Origin: a virus
Direction: 5' to 3' (one strand)
IMG/VR virus record: IMGVR_UViG_3300010339_000005
Location: 1-40,294 of that record
DNA: 40,294 nt
The translations under genes were made by a program, and so were the position numbers. Below, one piece after another: positions 22,937 through 31,727 of this stretch; position 1 is the stretch's first letter, and every line of letters begins with the position of its first letter. The notes beneath the pieces were generated by a model. It had not been told where the DNA came from and searched no databases. It worked only from the letters and a program-made list of their open reading frames with translations.

Positions 22937-23896
22937 ATGTCAGATCTTACCCTCACTACAGGTGGACTATTCCCAGCCCAGTCGGACTTCGCTCCTATGG
23001 TAACTGGTGGGGCTCCTATTGCCCTAAATCAGACCGACACTCCCAACCCCAGCGAAGATCCAACTCTACCTGGCTTACCGAGCAGTCTAAATCTCACCCC
23101 ACAACAAGTATCGGATTTACAGAGCATTGGTTCTTTGAAAAACACCCAAGGCATTACAGTAGTTCCTACCCAGACTGGGTTTACCAGCATTGGCGATGGG
23201 TATTCGATGGATTTCGATCCTAACACTCTACGCGGTAGGATGGCTCCATCATTAGTTCCTGATTTGAGCAGTGGACAGCAGGATCTATTGGGTTCAGGAA
23301 CCGAGACCTATACAGGCTCGGACATCCTGATCATGATTGAGTCTTCCGAGCAAGCTTCTGATGGTAGGAGATATGCCAAGCAACTTCTGGAAGCCACTAC
23401 TATAACTGTCTCTATCCACAGAGACATAGCACCGGTTAGGGCGGGCGGATTCATAAACCCAAAAGGCTTCGCTCTTGGTACTCGTACCATCGCAGGTACC
23501 CTAATCTGTACGCAGTTCACTCTGGATGTATTCTACAGTTTCCTACAATCCCTGAATCTAACCGACGGCTCAAAAGACTCGGTATTCACCAAAGTTGATC
23601 AACTTCCTCCATTCAACATCACGATGGTATTTACCAATGAGTTGGGTTATGCCAGCCAGCGTAAGCTGTATGGTGTGAAGTTCGTGAACGACGGCGTGGT
23701 ATACTCAATACAGGACATGTTGGTGGAGCAGACTATTGCCTTTATGGCGTTGGACTTCACTCCTTTGACGCCGCTGACCTTGGACAATCTATTTCAGGCA
23801 CAGAATCAGTACGATCAAACGACACGTCGTGAGAGAGTGCCTACAGACGCTATGCAACAGCAATCACCAACCCAACAGAACGCGACCTTCTCATAA
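22937..23896 (+). CDS. Second tube-fold protein (tube initiator or hub candidate)
   Basis: The 319-residue protein has an approximately 125-residue Pro/Ser/Thr-rich N-terminal extension, then the core seen in the tail tube: TGSDILIMIE, LEATTITVSIHRDIAPV, TRTIAGTLICTQFT, LPPFNITMVFTNELGYASQ, KLYGVKFVNDG. The C-terminal 35 residues are Gln-rich. It is therefore a divergent tube paralog, perhaps the tube initiator, a baseplate-proximal ring or a hub component. The ATG at 22937 lacks a ribosome site and follows a strong hairpin, suggesting tuned or low expression, as expected for a protein needed in few copies. Confidence 0.68.
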   Translation: MSDLTLTTGGLFPAQSDFAPMVTGGAPIALNQTDTPNPSEDPTLPGLPSSLNLTPQQVSDLQSIGSLKNTQGITVVPTQTGFTSIGDGYSMDFDPNTLRGRMAPSLVPDLSSGQQDLLGSGTETYTGSDILIMIESSEQASDGRRYAKQLLEATTITVSIHRDIAPVRAGGFINPKGFALGTRTIAGTLICTQFTLDVFYSFLQSLNLTDGSKDSVFTKVDQLPPFNITMVFTNELGYASQRKLYGVKFVNDGVVYSIQDMLVEQTIAFMALDFTPLTPLTLDNLFQAQNQYDQTTRRERVPTDAMQQQSPTQQNATFS

Positions 23897-23899
23897 CCT

Positions 23900-25204
23900 A
23901 TGGCTTACGCTAACATACAGTTCACGGTTCTCAATGCTACAGGTTCCACGCCGGTAGCAGGAGCACAATTGTTTGTGAATGGCGTGAATAGCAACATGGT
24001 GTCTGATTCCAATGGTCGTATTCAGTTACCAAATTTCTTCGTTGTTGGGAATACATACTCTATTTCCGTAAAAGCAACTGGTATGTTGCCTTATTCCCAG
24101 AGTCTGACGGCTGCTGCTGCCAACTCGGTTACAATCAGTTTGGTGTCTGGTACCACCCCCGCAACAGTAACCTTCACATTCAACGTTAGCCCAGATTCCG
24201 AGAATGGACAACCGTTTGATGGGTACGATGTCACCTTTGATAACAATGGCAGTCCAGTCACAGTCCCTTATACGACTGGTGGCGTCCAAGTTCAACTAAC
24301 TCCAGGGACTCAAAATGTATCAGGCACCGCTCCTGGTTATGATGCTATTTCCACATCGTTCAATGTAGGTAGTGATCCAACTCAAGGTGAGGTACTAAAT
24401 GGCACGGTGAACTTGGTGAACTCTGCCGACGAAGGCACAGCAAATCAAGAAGCGACTTCAGATCAGACAGATCCAGACACCAGCACTATGCTGCCGACGA
24501 TAACTCAAGAAAAACCACCAGAGTTTATCGCCCCCAACACACTACAAGGAACTTACTTCACACTGACCCAAGCCAGAATGTATATCGGGACAATGTTCAT
24601 AGACGAGTTGAATGGTTGTCAGTTCGCCCTTCAGGATAACAAGATCCCGATCTATGGATACGCGTCGCGTTTCTACGATTCTATCGCTCAAGGCAAGTCG
24701 TTGGTACAAGGACAACTAACCATCAACTTCGTCAGTGAGGGTTATCTGTACACCGTACTTCAGGAATACATCAACACGGTAGCCACAGACGTAGACTCCA
24801 CAAACCAACAAGCCCAACAGAATGCCAATAGATTACTGACTCTAACTAACGCTCTTCAAAATCCAGATCCTTCATGGACACCGACGATGATTGCCAACGC
24901 CAAGAAGGAAATCCAAAATCTGGCTGCGTCGCTGGGTTCGTCGGCAGTGGACGCTGCCTCTGCTGGTATAAATGCGCAACTTCGTAATCAACTGGACAAC
25001 GTTTTGGGACTAGCTGGAGGGGACTATCCTAATGCTGTATATCAGGGGATTCCATTCGACATTGTATTACAGTTCACTGGGGCGGGCAGGACTATAATCC
25101 GCCGCCTGGAAGATGTTCACTTGATTTCAAATGAAAGCATCTTGGATCCATCTGGCACTCCGATTTTGGATAGTTATGGATTCATTTGTAGGAGGCTCAG
25201 ATAA
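23900..25204 (+). CDS. Third tube-fold protein with N-terminal Ig/CarboxypepD-like domains
   Basis: The 434-residue protein begins with a carboxypeptidase-regulatory-like beta domain (residues about 5-75: PVAGAQLFVNG, SDSNGRIQLPNF, TYSISVKATGMLPY), then a second small beta domain (about 85-165, PFDGYDVTFDNNG, VQLTPGTQNVSG). From about 215 it carries a tube-like core (QARMYIG, DELNGCQFALQDNKIPIYG, LVQGQLTINF) split by a Gln/Asn/Ala-rich helical insert (about 290-370), and resumes with IPFDIVLQFTGAG and RRLEDVHLIS. I infer a baseplate or tube-proximal protein with surface-exposed Ig-like modules. It follows its neighbour after three bases and lacks a good ribosome site. Confidence 0.65.
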   Translation: MAYANIQFTVLNATGSTPVAGAQLFVNGVNSNMVSDSNGRIQLPNFFVVGNTYSISVKATGMLPYSQSLTAAAANSVTISLVSGTTPATVTFTFNVSPDSENGQPFDGYDVTFDNNGSPVTVPYTTGGVQVQLTPGTQNVSGTAPGYDAISTSFNVGSDPTQGEVLNGTVNLVNSADEGTANQEATSDQTDPDTSTMLPTITQEKPPEFIAPNTLQGTYFTLTQARMYIGTMFIDELNGCQFALQDNKIPIYGYASRFYDSIAQGKSLVQGQLTINFVSEGYLYTVLQEYINTVATDVDSTNQQAQQNANRLLTLTNALQNPDPSWTPTMIANAKKEIQNLAASLGSSAVDAASAGINAQLRNQLDNVLGLAGGDYPNAVYQGIPFDIVLQFTGAGRTIIRRLEDVHLISNESILDPSGTPILDSYGFICRRLR

Positions 25205-25371
25205 TGGAAGACCGTAAAGTAATGAAGCCAGGCAAGCCTGACAAGACTGTGACTTCTGCTTTGAGGAAGTCAGAGGCTGTATCAGGCGGCAACAACGACC
25301 CTGGCAGACCATCAGCAAGTAGACCGAGAAAGGGCACGAATAGAGGATCTGGCGGAGCCCAAGGAAAATAA
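25204..25371 (+). CDS. Very small basic protein, coupled start
   Basis: A 55-residue reading frame starts at an ATG overlapping the previous stop by one base (TAATG) and ends two bases before the next ATG. The product is Lys/Arg/Gly/Ser/Pro-rich ([16 protein letters not shown] at the start, [12 protein letters not shown] near the end) and probably disordered and nucleic-acid- or protein-binding. The perfectly nested spacing makes it likely to be a real gene. No family is recognised; a small packaging-associated or assembly protein is possible. Confidence 0.6.
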   Translation: MEDRKVMKPGKPDKTVTSALRKSEAVSGGNNDPGRPSASRPRKGTNRGSGGAQGK

Positions 25372-25373
25372 CC

Positions 25374-25565
25374 ATGCCATTCGTAAAGGGTAAGAGTAAG
25401 AAAGCCATCAGCAAGAACATCAGCACGGAAGTCCATGCTGGCAAGCCACAGAACCAAGCCATCGCTATCGCAATGCGATTGGCTGGTAAAAGAAAGAAGA
25501 AAGCCAAGGACTCACAGATCGATAGTGGTCCTATGGTAGATCGCTTCACCAGAGAATACTTTTAG
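25374..25565 (+). CDS. Small conserved Lys-rich phage protein (DUF6496-like)
   Basis: The 63-residue protein has the pattern [16 protein letters not shown] followed by [15 protein letters not shown] and a Lys-rich stretch. This SKNI...GKPQ.QAIAIA arrangement is common in small proteins from many phages; from memory it corresponds to the DUF6496 type, function unknown. AAGGA supports the start. A further eight bases separate it from the HNH gene. The basic N-terminal helix and Ala/Ile helix would fit DNA or RNA contact, but no role is established from the sequence. Confidence 0.7.
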   Translation: MPFVKGKSKKAISKNISTEVHAGKPQNQAIAIAMRLAGKRKKKAKDSQIDSGPMVDRFTREYF

Positions 25566-25573
25566 GAGAAGAC

Positions 25574-26119
25574 ATGTCGAGAGGTCGATTCGTAGACCTA
25601 ACGGGTCAGAGGTTCAATAAACTCCGTGTATTGGGGCGGGCTCCAGACTTACGACCTGGGGTGGCAAGATGGAACTGTCTTTGTGATTGTGGGAACTCTA
25701 CTATAACTGGAACTTCCAATCTCAAAGGTGGGACGACTTTCGGTTGCGGATGTGTCCAAATGGACTCCGCTAAAAGAAGGATTCTGCCTTTTGGTCGAGC
25801 GGCTGCTAATAGACTTTTTGCCAGATACAAGCAAGGAGCAAAGAAGAGGGGATTAGCATTCGAGTTGTCGCTCCGTCATTTTCTTGCGTTCACTTCTGCT
25901 GTTTGCCACTATTGTGGTTCGGCACCTGAAAAAGAAGAGAGGCATGAACCTTCTGTATACAAATACAATGGAATAGATAGGAAAGATAATACCAAAGGTT
26001 ATCTGTTGGATAACTGCTTACCTTGCTGTTGGAAATGTAATAATGCCAAAGGGAGCCTCTCTTATCAAGATTTCCTCGAAATGATTACCAAGATTTCCAG
26101 AAATCTGCGTGGTGTGTAA
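25574..26119 (+). CDS. Free-standing HNH homing endonuclease
   Basis: The 181-residue protein combines an N-terminal DNA-binding-type module (DLTGQRFNKLRVLGR, then W33-x-C35-x-C37-x-C39-G and C58-G-C60) with a C-terminal HNH nuclease domain. The latter has zinc knuckles C111-x2-C114 and C152-x2-C155 flanking NGIDRKDNTKGY and ending KCNNAKG. Such intron-less homing enzymes insert between phage genes and promote their own spread. Base composition is visibly more A/T-rich than in neighbouring structural genes, and it lies inside a tail gene block, as expected for a recent insertion. Its stop overlaps the next start (TAATG), so it is well integrated in the operon. Confidence 0.85.
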   Translation: MSRGRFVDLTGQRFNKLRVLGRAPDLRPGVARWNCLCDCGNSTITGTSNLKGGTTFGCGCVQMDSAKRRILPFGRAAANRLFARYKQGAKKRGLAFELSLRHFLAFTSAVCHYCGSAPEKEERHEPSVYKYNGIDRKDNTKGYLLDNCLPCCWKCNNAKGSLSYQDFLEMITKISRNLRGV

Positions 26120-26673
26120 TGTCTACCTATCAAGCAATCTGGAGGGATGGGTATCAGGTCGTTTGGCGTAATCTAACGTGGGCTGAATACAAGAAGTTTC
26201 AAACTCGGTATGAAGAATCCACGTTTCAGGAGCCGATGGATATTGCCCTAGATATCTATCGTCTTGTTTACATCAAAGGGCCAGACCCTGATCTCGTCCC
26301 CGCAGGCATACCATCTTACATCTGTAAACAGCAGATGCTGAATAACCCCTTCAGTGGGCGTTATGAGGATCTCATTCCTGCTGTTGGTATGGCTCGTAAG
26401 ATAGTTACCAGCAACTACCTTGTGGCGGCAAAAGGAATCATAGCCAGTACTCTGAACTACACGATAGAGGAGGTAGAGTCCTGGGATCCTAATACCTTCT
26501 TTCTACGGCTGGCGCAGACTGAACTAGCCACCGGTAGAACCTTTGATTTGGTTGATCCAAAGGTTCAGAAAGATGCCAAAGGCAACCCACTCCCAAAGAA
26601 AATACACAGACCCTTGACCACGGCTCAACAGGCTGCTATGGATCGGACTCGAGAAGCGCGCGTCAAGGAGTAA
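26119..26673 (+). CDS. Possible tail assembly chaperone
   Basis: The 184-residue protein lies immediately before the long inner-tail gene, where myoviruses usually encode a tail assembly chaperone. It is largely helical (LTWAEYKKFQTRYEEST; EDLIPAVGMARKIVTSNYLVAAKGIIAS) with a Lys/Arg/Ala-rich C-terminus. I see neither a slippery heptamer with an overlapping second frame nor a family motif, so the chaperone label rests mainly on position. An alternative is a virion or baseplate adaptor. Its start overlaps the HNH stop; before the HNH gene inserted, it presumably followed the small basic genes directly. Confidence 0.5.
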   Translation: MSTYQAIWRDGYQVVWRNLTWAEYKKFQTRYEESTFQEPMDIALDIYRLVYIKGPDPDLVPAGIPSYICKQQMLNNPFSGRYEDLIPAVGMARKIVTSNYLVAAKGIIASTLNYTIEEVESWDPNTFFLRLAQTELATGRTFDLVDPKVQKDAKGNPLPKKIHRPLTTAQQAAMDRTREARVKE

Positions 26674-26684
26674 GGATCTAACCC

Positions 26685-29600
26685 TTGTTTCGCAATAAGC
26701 CCCTCATCTCGTTCGATCAGCAGGATACTCCACATCCATTGCTGCGCACCGCTGAACTAACAGCAGCTGGGGCTGGTTTCGTCGCTGGACATCGCTATGC
26801 GATGCGTAACTTTCCAAACTTTGCGAAGAGAGCCTACAGTCTCTTCACAAGGATGGAAGAACTCTCTCCGAACTTCATCTTCAGAACGTTCGGTCTGAGT
26901 GAGCTTTACTCCTCCTATCTCCCAGAAAAACTAGAACTTACAGCCGCGGATCTGATCTCAGGTGCCGGTCTCTCTCCTATGGGAGAGCATCTCCAGCGCA
27001 TGCTGGGGACGAATCTTGACCTACGCACTAGAGTTACCGAGGCAGCTCCTCTTCGTTTCCGTAGAACCGGTGCTGGTTCTGCCTTCATGGAGTTGGAAGG
27101 CGCCGAGCACATTCAGGCGAGGTTCTTCAAGCAGCATGCTACGATCGGTGAGCCAATCACCGGTAAGATCGCCGGCTCTTCACAGCGCCTCGGAGCCAAA
27201 CTAGAATCCGTTCCATTCGATTGGACTAGACCTAGTTCTATAGTTCGTAAGTTCAAGCCATGGCAGAGTCCAACCAAGCATCCGGTCAAATGGGCTCGTC
27301 AGTTATTCCGCAACCTAGGCAAAGCACAACACCCAGAAGCAATCTATGAAGACGTAATCAAAGCCGCTGGGCTTACCGAAGGGTTCCAGCCTGGTGCTAT
27401 TCGCATTGCTGGTAAGCCACTTCAGAATGCTTATAGGACTACGGAACGCCTAAGTTTCTTGATGGCGGAACGTGCTCAAAGCCTGTTGGCAGATATCCGA
27501 CTCGGTCTTTGGAAAGGCACATACAACAAACTCTTCCACGTACCATTCATGGGAGGGGAGAATCGTGGCATCATCAACGAGCTGCTGACCAAGAGAGCAC
27601 TCCCTCTCTACGCCGGCGCCATCGGTCTTGGCTTTGCTGATTATCTAACCCACCACGTTGTCAGCGATACTTTCATTGATCTGTATCAGCAGACCAGGAT
27701 CGCCCACGCCAAACTGAGCGAACTGACGGGTCTTCATGCCATCGCTGAGAAGCAGGAACAGTTAGTTCCAGGCGCTCAATATGCTCCTATTGCTCTGCCT
27801 CTGTTAGGTTTGACTGGTGGAGCAGCATTCCACTATGCCAAGGTACTGACTGGACAGTTTGCAGATTATGCCGCCAGAACCAAGTCTGCCACAGTCTTTT
27901 CTCACGGACTGCCGCCGACAGAAACCTTCCTAAGATATTTCAATAAGAAGAGCCCAATGGCTATTGGGTTGGTGGCTGGCTTCGCGGCGATGCTGCCATT
28001 CATCCCGGGAATGTTGGGAACCAGGAAATCCTCTGGTGAGTTACAAGACATCTTCTCCGGTGTCGAGCCAGTTCCTATTAGATCTGGGCGTTGGTGGGAT
28101 CTTGGAACAACTCCGTGGGAAGGCAACCGTATCAAGGAGTACCGTCCACACTGGACAGTTCTCCACAAGTCCCGCGCCGAAAAGATATCTCTCTACGGAT
28201 CCGAGAAAGAGTATTGGGCACATCACCCACTACTTCACCCATTCCGCTATTTGCGCGATCCTTACTACTTGGAGAGACAGCACTACGAAGACAGACCATA
28301 TCCAATAACCTCCCCTGCTTTCAGCAACATACCTCTGGTAGGACCTCTCCTGGCTGGCACGATCGGTAAGATCGTGAAGCCAGAGGTGCTCATGCATCCA
28401 GAGTGGGAATCTACAGATTACAACATAGGTTCCAGCCGGCTTCAGCCAAAGGGACCTGAAGCACTACCCGCCTCTACGCCAAAACCAGAGTTCGGTCTCA
28501 AAGACATAGGCAAACGAGAAGCCCTACAATTCAGCGAACTGATCGGTCTTCCTGGATTTATCGCCCGTACTCTGTTCGGCAATGCGTATCCTAATCCCAA
28601 CGCTGGAAAGGAAGTTTTCTTCCAGGGATCCAGGATGATGGAGAATATCTCTCGTAGGTATTACGAGAAGGAACTTGGTGCTGGTCTGGCTCCAAACCCT
28701 GAACTGTCCAACACATTGGGCTATTCAGAACCTCTACGTCGTTTCATTCAGCCTGAACCGAAGCGTACAGAAGTCAATGACATCCCTAACACTATGCCAG
28801 CATGGCTACCTGGTGAGGACTACTTCCTCAACTTCAGGACAGGTGATCCATTCGCCAAGATCCCTGAGGGCTTCGCTCGTCTGCCTGGGGCTGGTTATGA
28901 GGCTCTCCACCCAGAAGTTGCTGGTCTGGCTCCTGAGGAATATCCCGCACTAACCAAGATGGAGATCCTTGCCGATGTGGCGCCATACTCCGTTGAGTAT
29001 CGCCGCATGGAGGCACATGTACGCGCGCAATCCCGAGACGATACGGAGATGCGCATTGAGTACGAGAAGATTATAGAGCGCGTCAAGAAGATGAAAGAGT
29101 CCGTAGTTCGTACGGACGATCGCCGCTTCTCGAAAGCAATAACTAAGGCAACAGGAACCATTAGCAATGTCAGTGGTGCTGGTATCGAACTATCTGAGTT
29201 CCCTGGACGTGTGTTCAGGCTGAGTTCGGTTGGATATACAGCCGCAGATCAATCGGCATTGGTTCTCGGTGAGCACAACGACTGGTCTTCGGCGCAGGTG
29301 GCCAGTGAAGTCGAGAATCGTCAACGAAGACTTGTCGACTTCTTCCACAATACCTTGACGTCAGGAACTGAGGTGGGCATTACCATTCCCGCGGGCTCTC
29401 TTGCTAACCAGGAGCGCATCGCAGCAGTATTTGATGTAGGTGGAACCAACATAAACAAGGCTCTAATGACCGAAGGACTTGCTCAATATCGCAAGGACTT
29501 GGGAGGGGCAGAGCAGCAGGCTATGTTTGGACCGCTCGCCAGATTTGCTGGCGCCGCGGCTGAGAACCTAGCATTTACAGGTGATGAGGCTAGATGGAAC

Positions 29601-30638
29601 CCTCTTCGCTATATCCCGTCTCCTTACCACACCAAGTTGTGGCATGAAAGAACTCCTCTGGCTCAGTATCAGCAGCAGGAAGTTGAAGGCGCTAGGCTAC
29701 GTCGTTGGCAGCATCCGCTTGAGGACTTCCTCATGCCGTATGCCCGTGGAGCCTTCCGCCGTGTGGTTGGAGACCTTGGTATTCCCGAGATTACACAGAA
29801 GAAATGGGACTTGAATACCATGGCGGATATGCTAGAATACATTAGAGATATGAAGTTAGCAACCGCGGAGCCAACTTTACATGGAAGGTATACTAGTCAG
29901 GCTAGTAGGACAGCAGTAGGTTCGAACCTTTTTGGAGAGCCTACCTTTATAGCCTCTACTTTCTCTGGTCGGGACGCGGCTTACTTCCAGCGTTTCCTGC
30001 GGGAATCGGATCCGAAAGAGCGCAGCAAGATACTCTCTTCGGTGCCGAAAGAGATGGGTAAAGCCCTGAGCGCCCAGTGGGTGGCTCAGCAGGCTACAAT
30101 CGCCCGCGCGTCTGGAGCCGAAGTCCCTGAGATTGGTGAGGGTGGTCGGCTATACACTGAGGAGTCCATGGCAGAGTATGCCGGGGCTAAAACTCGGCTG
30201 AACTATGGTGATTACCAAAGATCCAAGGAAATAGCAGAGTTCTTCGCAAGTCGTGGGCTGAACTTACCTGAGGCTGCTGAGTCGCCTTTGTATAATCCAG
30301 CCATAGACTATGAAGATGTAAAACTAAAGATTGTCCAGCAAGAAGGCTACGATTCACACGACTTCGGTCTCTTTGATGATCGAGCCGCTCTATTGTGGCG
30401 CAAGCCTTATATTGATGGGGCTGTTAGAGAACTGACTGGGCAAGATCGCAGATCAGTAGAGGACATTCGCAAGTCCGTCGAAGACATGATTGTTGCGGCA
30501 CATGATAAGAACCCGCAGGTCATGTTAACCTCTAACCAGGCTAGTAGAAGCCGAGGAAACGTTCGGGTAGATGTAGATTTAGACCAGAAAGATGCTCTCA
30601 TGAAAGACATGAGACGGAACCCTGAACGCTATCAGTAG
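26685..30638 (+). CDS. Giant inner-tail / tape-measure-type protein with SNase-like domain
   Basis: The 1317-residue protein begins at a TTG, with AAGGA eight bases upstream and no better start nearby. Its size and position fit a tape measure or ejected inner-tail protein. Hydrophobic helices at about 305-320, 365-385, 424-445 and 545-560 could cross the host membrane. A motif-rich segment follows (GRWWDLGTTPWEG near 466, then DPYYLERQHYEDRPYPIT), recurring in large phage proteins in my recollection. Residues about 815-940 resemble a staphylococcal nuclease fold: KATGTISNVSGAGIEL, GRVFRLSSVGYTAAD, and QERIAAVFDVGGTNINKALM followed by TEGLAQY. The usual catalytic Glu after the L-x-x-V-D-T-P motif is not apparent, so nuclease activity is doubtful. 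The C-terminal 300 residues are helical and charged. Confidence 0.72.
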   Translation: MFRNKPLISFDQQDTPHPLLRTAELTAAGAGFVAGHRYAMRNFPNFAKRAYSLFTRMEELSPNFIFRTFGLSELYSSYLPEKLELTAADLISGAGLSPMGEHLQRMLGTNLDLRTRVTEAAPLRFRRTGAGSAFMELEGAEHIQARFFKQHATIGEPITGKIAGSSQRLGAKLESVPFDWTRPSSIVRKFKPWQSPTKHPVKWARQLFRNLGKAQHPEAIYEDVIKAAGLTEGFQPGAIRIAGKPLQNAYRTTERLSFLMAERAQSLLADIRLGLWKGTYNKLFHVPFMGGENRGIINELLTKRALPLYAGAIGLGFADYLTHHVVSDTFIDLYQQTRIAHAKLSELTGLHAIAEKQEQLVPGAQYAPIALPLLGLTGGAAFHYAKVLTGQFADYAARTKSATVFSHGLPPTETFLRYFNKKSPMAIGLVAGFAAMLPFIPGMLGTRKSSGELQDIFSGVEPVPIRSGRWWDLGTTPWEGNRIKEYRPHWTVLHKSRAEKISLYGSEKEYWAHHPLLHPFRYLRDPYYLERQHYEDRPYPITSPAFSNIPLVGPLLAGTIGKIVKPEVLMHPEWESTDYNIGSSRLQPKGPEALPASTPKPEFGLKDIGKREALQFSELIGLPGFIARTLFGNAYPNPNAGKEVFFQGSRMMENISRRYYEKELGAGLAPNPELSNTLGYSEPLRRFIQPEPKRTEVNDIPNTMPAWLPGEDYFLNFRTGDPFAKIPEGFARLPGAGYEALHPEVAGLAPEEYPALTKMEILADVAPYSVEYRRMEAHVRAQSRDDTEMRIEYEKIIERVKKMKESVVRTDDRRFSKAITKATGTISNVSGAGIELSEFPGRVFRLSSVGYTAADQSALVLGEHNDWSSAQVASEVENRQRRLVDFFHNTLTSGTEVGITIPAGSLANQERIAAVFDVGGTNINKALMTEGLAQYRKDLGGAEQQAMFGPLARFAGAAAENLAFTGDEARWNPLRYIPSPYHTKLWHERTPLAQYQQQEVEGARLRRWQHPLEDFLMPYARGAFRRVVGDLGIPEITQKKWDLNTMADMLEYIRDMKLATAEPTLHGRYTSQASRTAVGSNLFGEPTFIASTFSGRDAAYFQRFLRESDPKERSKILSSVPKEMGKALSAQWVAQQATIARASGAEVPEIGEGGRLYTEESMAEYAGAKTRLNYGDYQRSKEIAEFFASRGLNLPEAAESPLYNPAIDYEDVKLKIVQQEGYDSHDFGLFDDRAALLWRKPYIDGAVRELTGQDRRSVEDIRKSVEDMIVAAHDKNPQVMLTSNQASRSRGNVRVDVDLDQKDALMKDMRRNPERYQ
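29889..29902 (+). promoter_or_regulatory. Weak internal copy of the TATACT motif
   Basis: TATACTAGTCAGG in the coding strand matches the core of the capsid-leader motif (TATACTAATCAGG) with one change, and CTAG repeats flank its right half. It lies about 740 bases before the Clp-type gene and could be an internal promoter, but coding-sequence chance is not excluded. Confidence 0.2.
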
Positions 30639-31727
30639 GTGGAAATGTCCCACGCCCCAGAGAAAGTCCAACTTGATACGTCGATTAGGTGTAGTGATTC
30701 TGTTGAGTTCGAGAATCAACTACGGCACCGCGTGGTAGGACAAGAAGAGGCGGTAGTCAAAACCACTGAAACAATCCAGAACTTTATGGCTGGATTGAAT
30801 GATGTGGAGAGACCTGTCGGCAACATTCTACTTCTAGGTCCAACTGGAACTGGGAAGACTCACCTATGCGAAGCCGTCGCTGACATTATGTTCGGAGACC
30901 CGAAGTCATTCATTCGTGTTGATTGCGCAGAGTTCCAGCAATCTCACGAGACCGCTAAGATTCTTGGTGCCCCTCCTGGTTATATTGGTCATAAAGAAGG
31001 TGGAGGTCAGATAACCCAGGAGAAACTAGATAAGACTCACAACGACAAAGTCCAGTTATCAATCCTTCTCTTCGATGAAATAGAGAAAGCCCACGAGAAC
31101 TTCTGGGAACTGCTCCTTGGTATTCTAGATAAAGGTCGGATGACCGATACGACTGGTAAGGTGATCGATTTTACTCATACCATTATCTTTATGACGTCCA
31201 ACCTGGGAGCCAGAGAAGTGATGTTTGCTCTTGAGGGTGGTATTGGATTTTCCCCAGATATCAACGTTTCTGGTGGCAGGCTACAGAAGATCTCTGAATC
31301 AGCCGCAGCCAGAAGATTCAGCCCTGAGTTCATGAACCGACTAGATCAGGTAATAACCTTTCAGTATCTTACCGAAGAAGCAATGCGAGAGATTCTGAGG
31401 ATTGAAGAAGGTCACATTCAGAAACGAATCTTGTCGGCTCCGACTATGGCTAAGTTCGCATTTACTTGTTCTGATGAAGTAAATAACTTCCTCCTAAAGG
31501 AAGGCACCAGTCAGAAGTATGGTGCGAGGTATTTGAAGCGCACACTCGAGAAACTAATCGTTACTCCTATCTCAAACTTTTTGCTAACCGCGCAGGTAGA
31601 GTTGGGTGATTTGATAGAGGTTGGGATATTAGATAAACACCTTTGTTTCTATAAAGTACCTGCGGCACTGATTGCGGAGGCTGGCCATGATGGTTGGAAA
31701 GACTTTAGAAAAGCCCTCGACGAGTAG
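30639..31727 (+). CDS. Stand-alone Clp/Hsp100-type AAA+ ATPase
   Basis: The 362-residue protein is a single AAA+ module matching the second (D2) ATPase domain of ClpA/ClpB. It has the opening RVVGQEEAV, Walker A G67-P-T-G-T-G-K-T, pore loop with Tyr115 in GAPPGYIGHKEGGG, Walker B LLFDEIEKAH (Asp146, Glu147), sensor 1 near FMTSN, the arginine-finger segment FSPEFMNRLD and sensor 2 YGARYLKR. There is no N-domain, first ATPase ring or obvious ClpP-binding loop. It would form a hexameric unfoldase that threads proteins. Placed between two giant virion genes, it may unfold or chaperone them. The start is GTG directly after the preceding stop; ATG at 30645 is the alternative. Confidence 0.85.
   Translation: MEMSHAPEKVQLDTSIRCSDSVEFENQLRHRVVGQEEAVVKTTETIQNFMAGLNDVERPVGNILLLGPTGTGKTHLCEAVADIMFGDPKSFIRVDCAEFQQSHETAKILGAPPGYIGHKEGGGQITQEKLDKTHNDKVQLSILLFDEIEKAHENFWELLLGILDKGRMTDTTGKVIDFTHTIIFMTSNLGAREVMFALEGGIGFSPDINVSGGRLQKISESAAARRFSPEFMNRLDQVITFQYLTEEAMREILRIEEGHIQKRILSAPTMAKFAFTCSDEVNNFLLKEGTSQKYGARYLKRTLEKLIVTPISNFLLTAQVELGDLIEVGILDKHLCFYKVPAALIAEAGHDGWKDFRKALDE

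Noticed and set aside
25374-26673. Possible programmed frameshift pair of tail chaperones before the giant inner-tail gene
   Set aside because: No slippery heptamer with an extended overlapping frame was seen at the end of the gene at 26119 or of the small genes before the HNH insertion.
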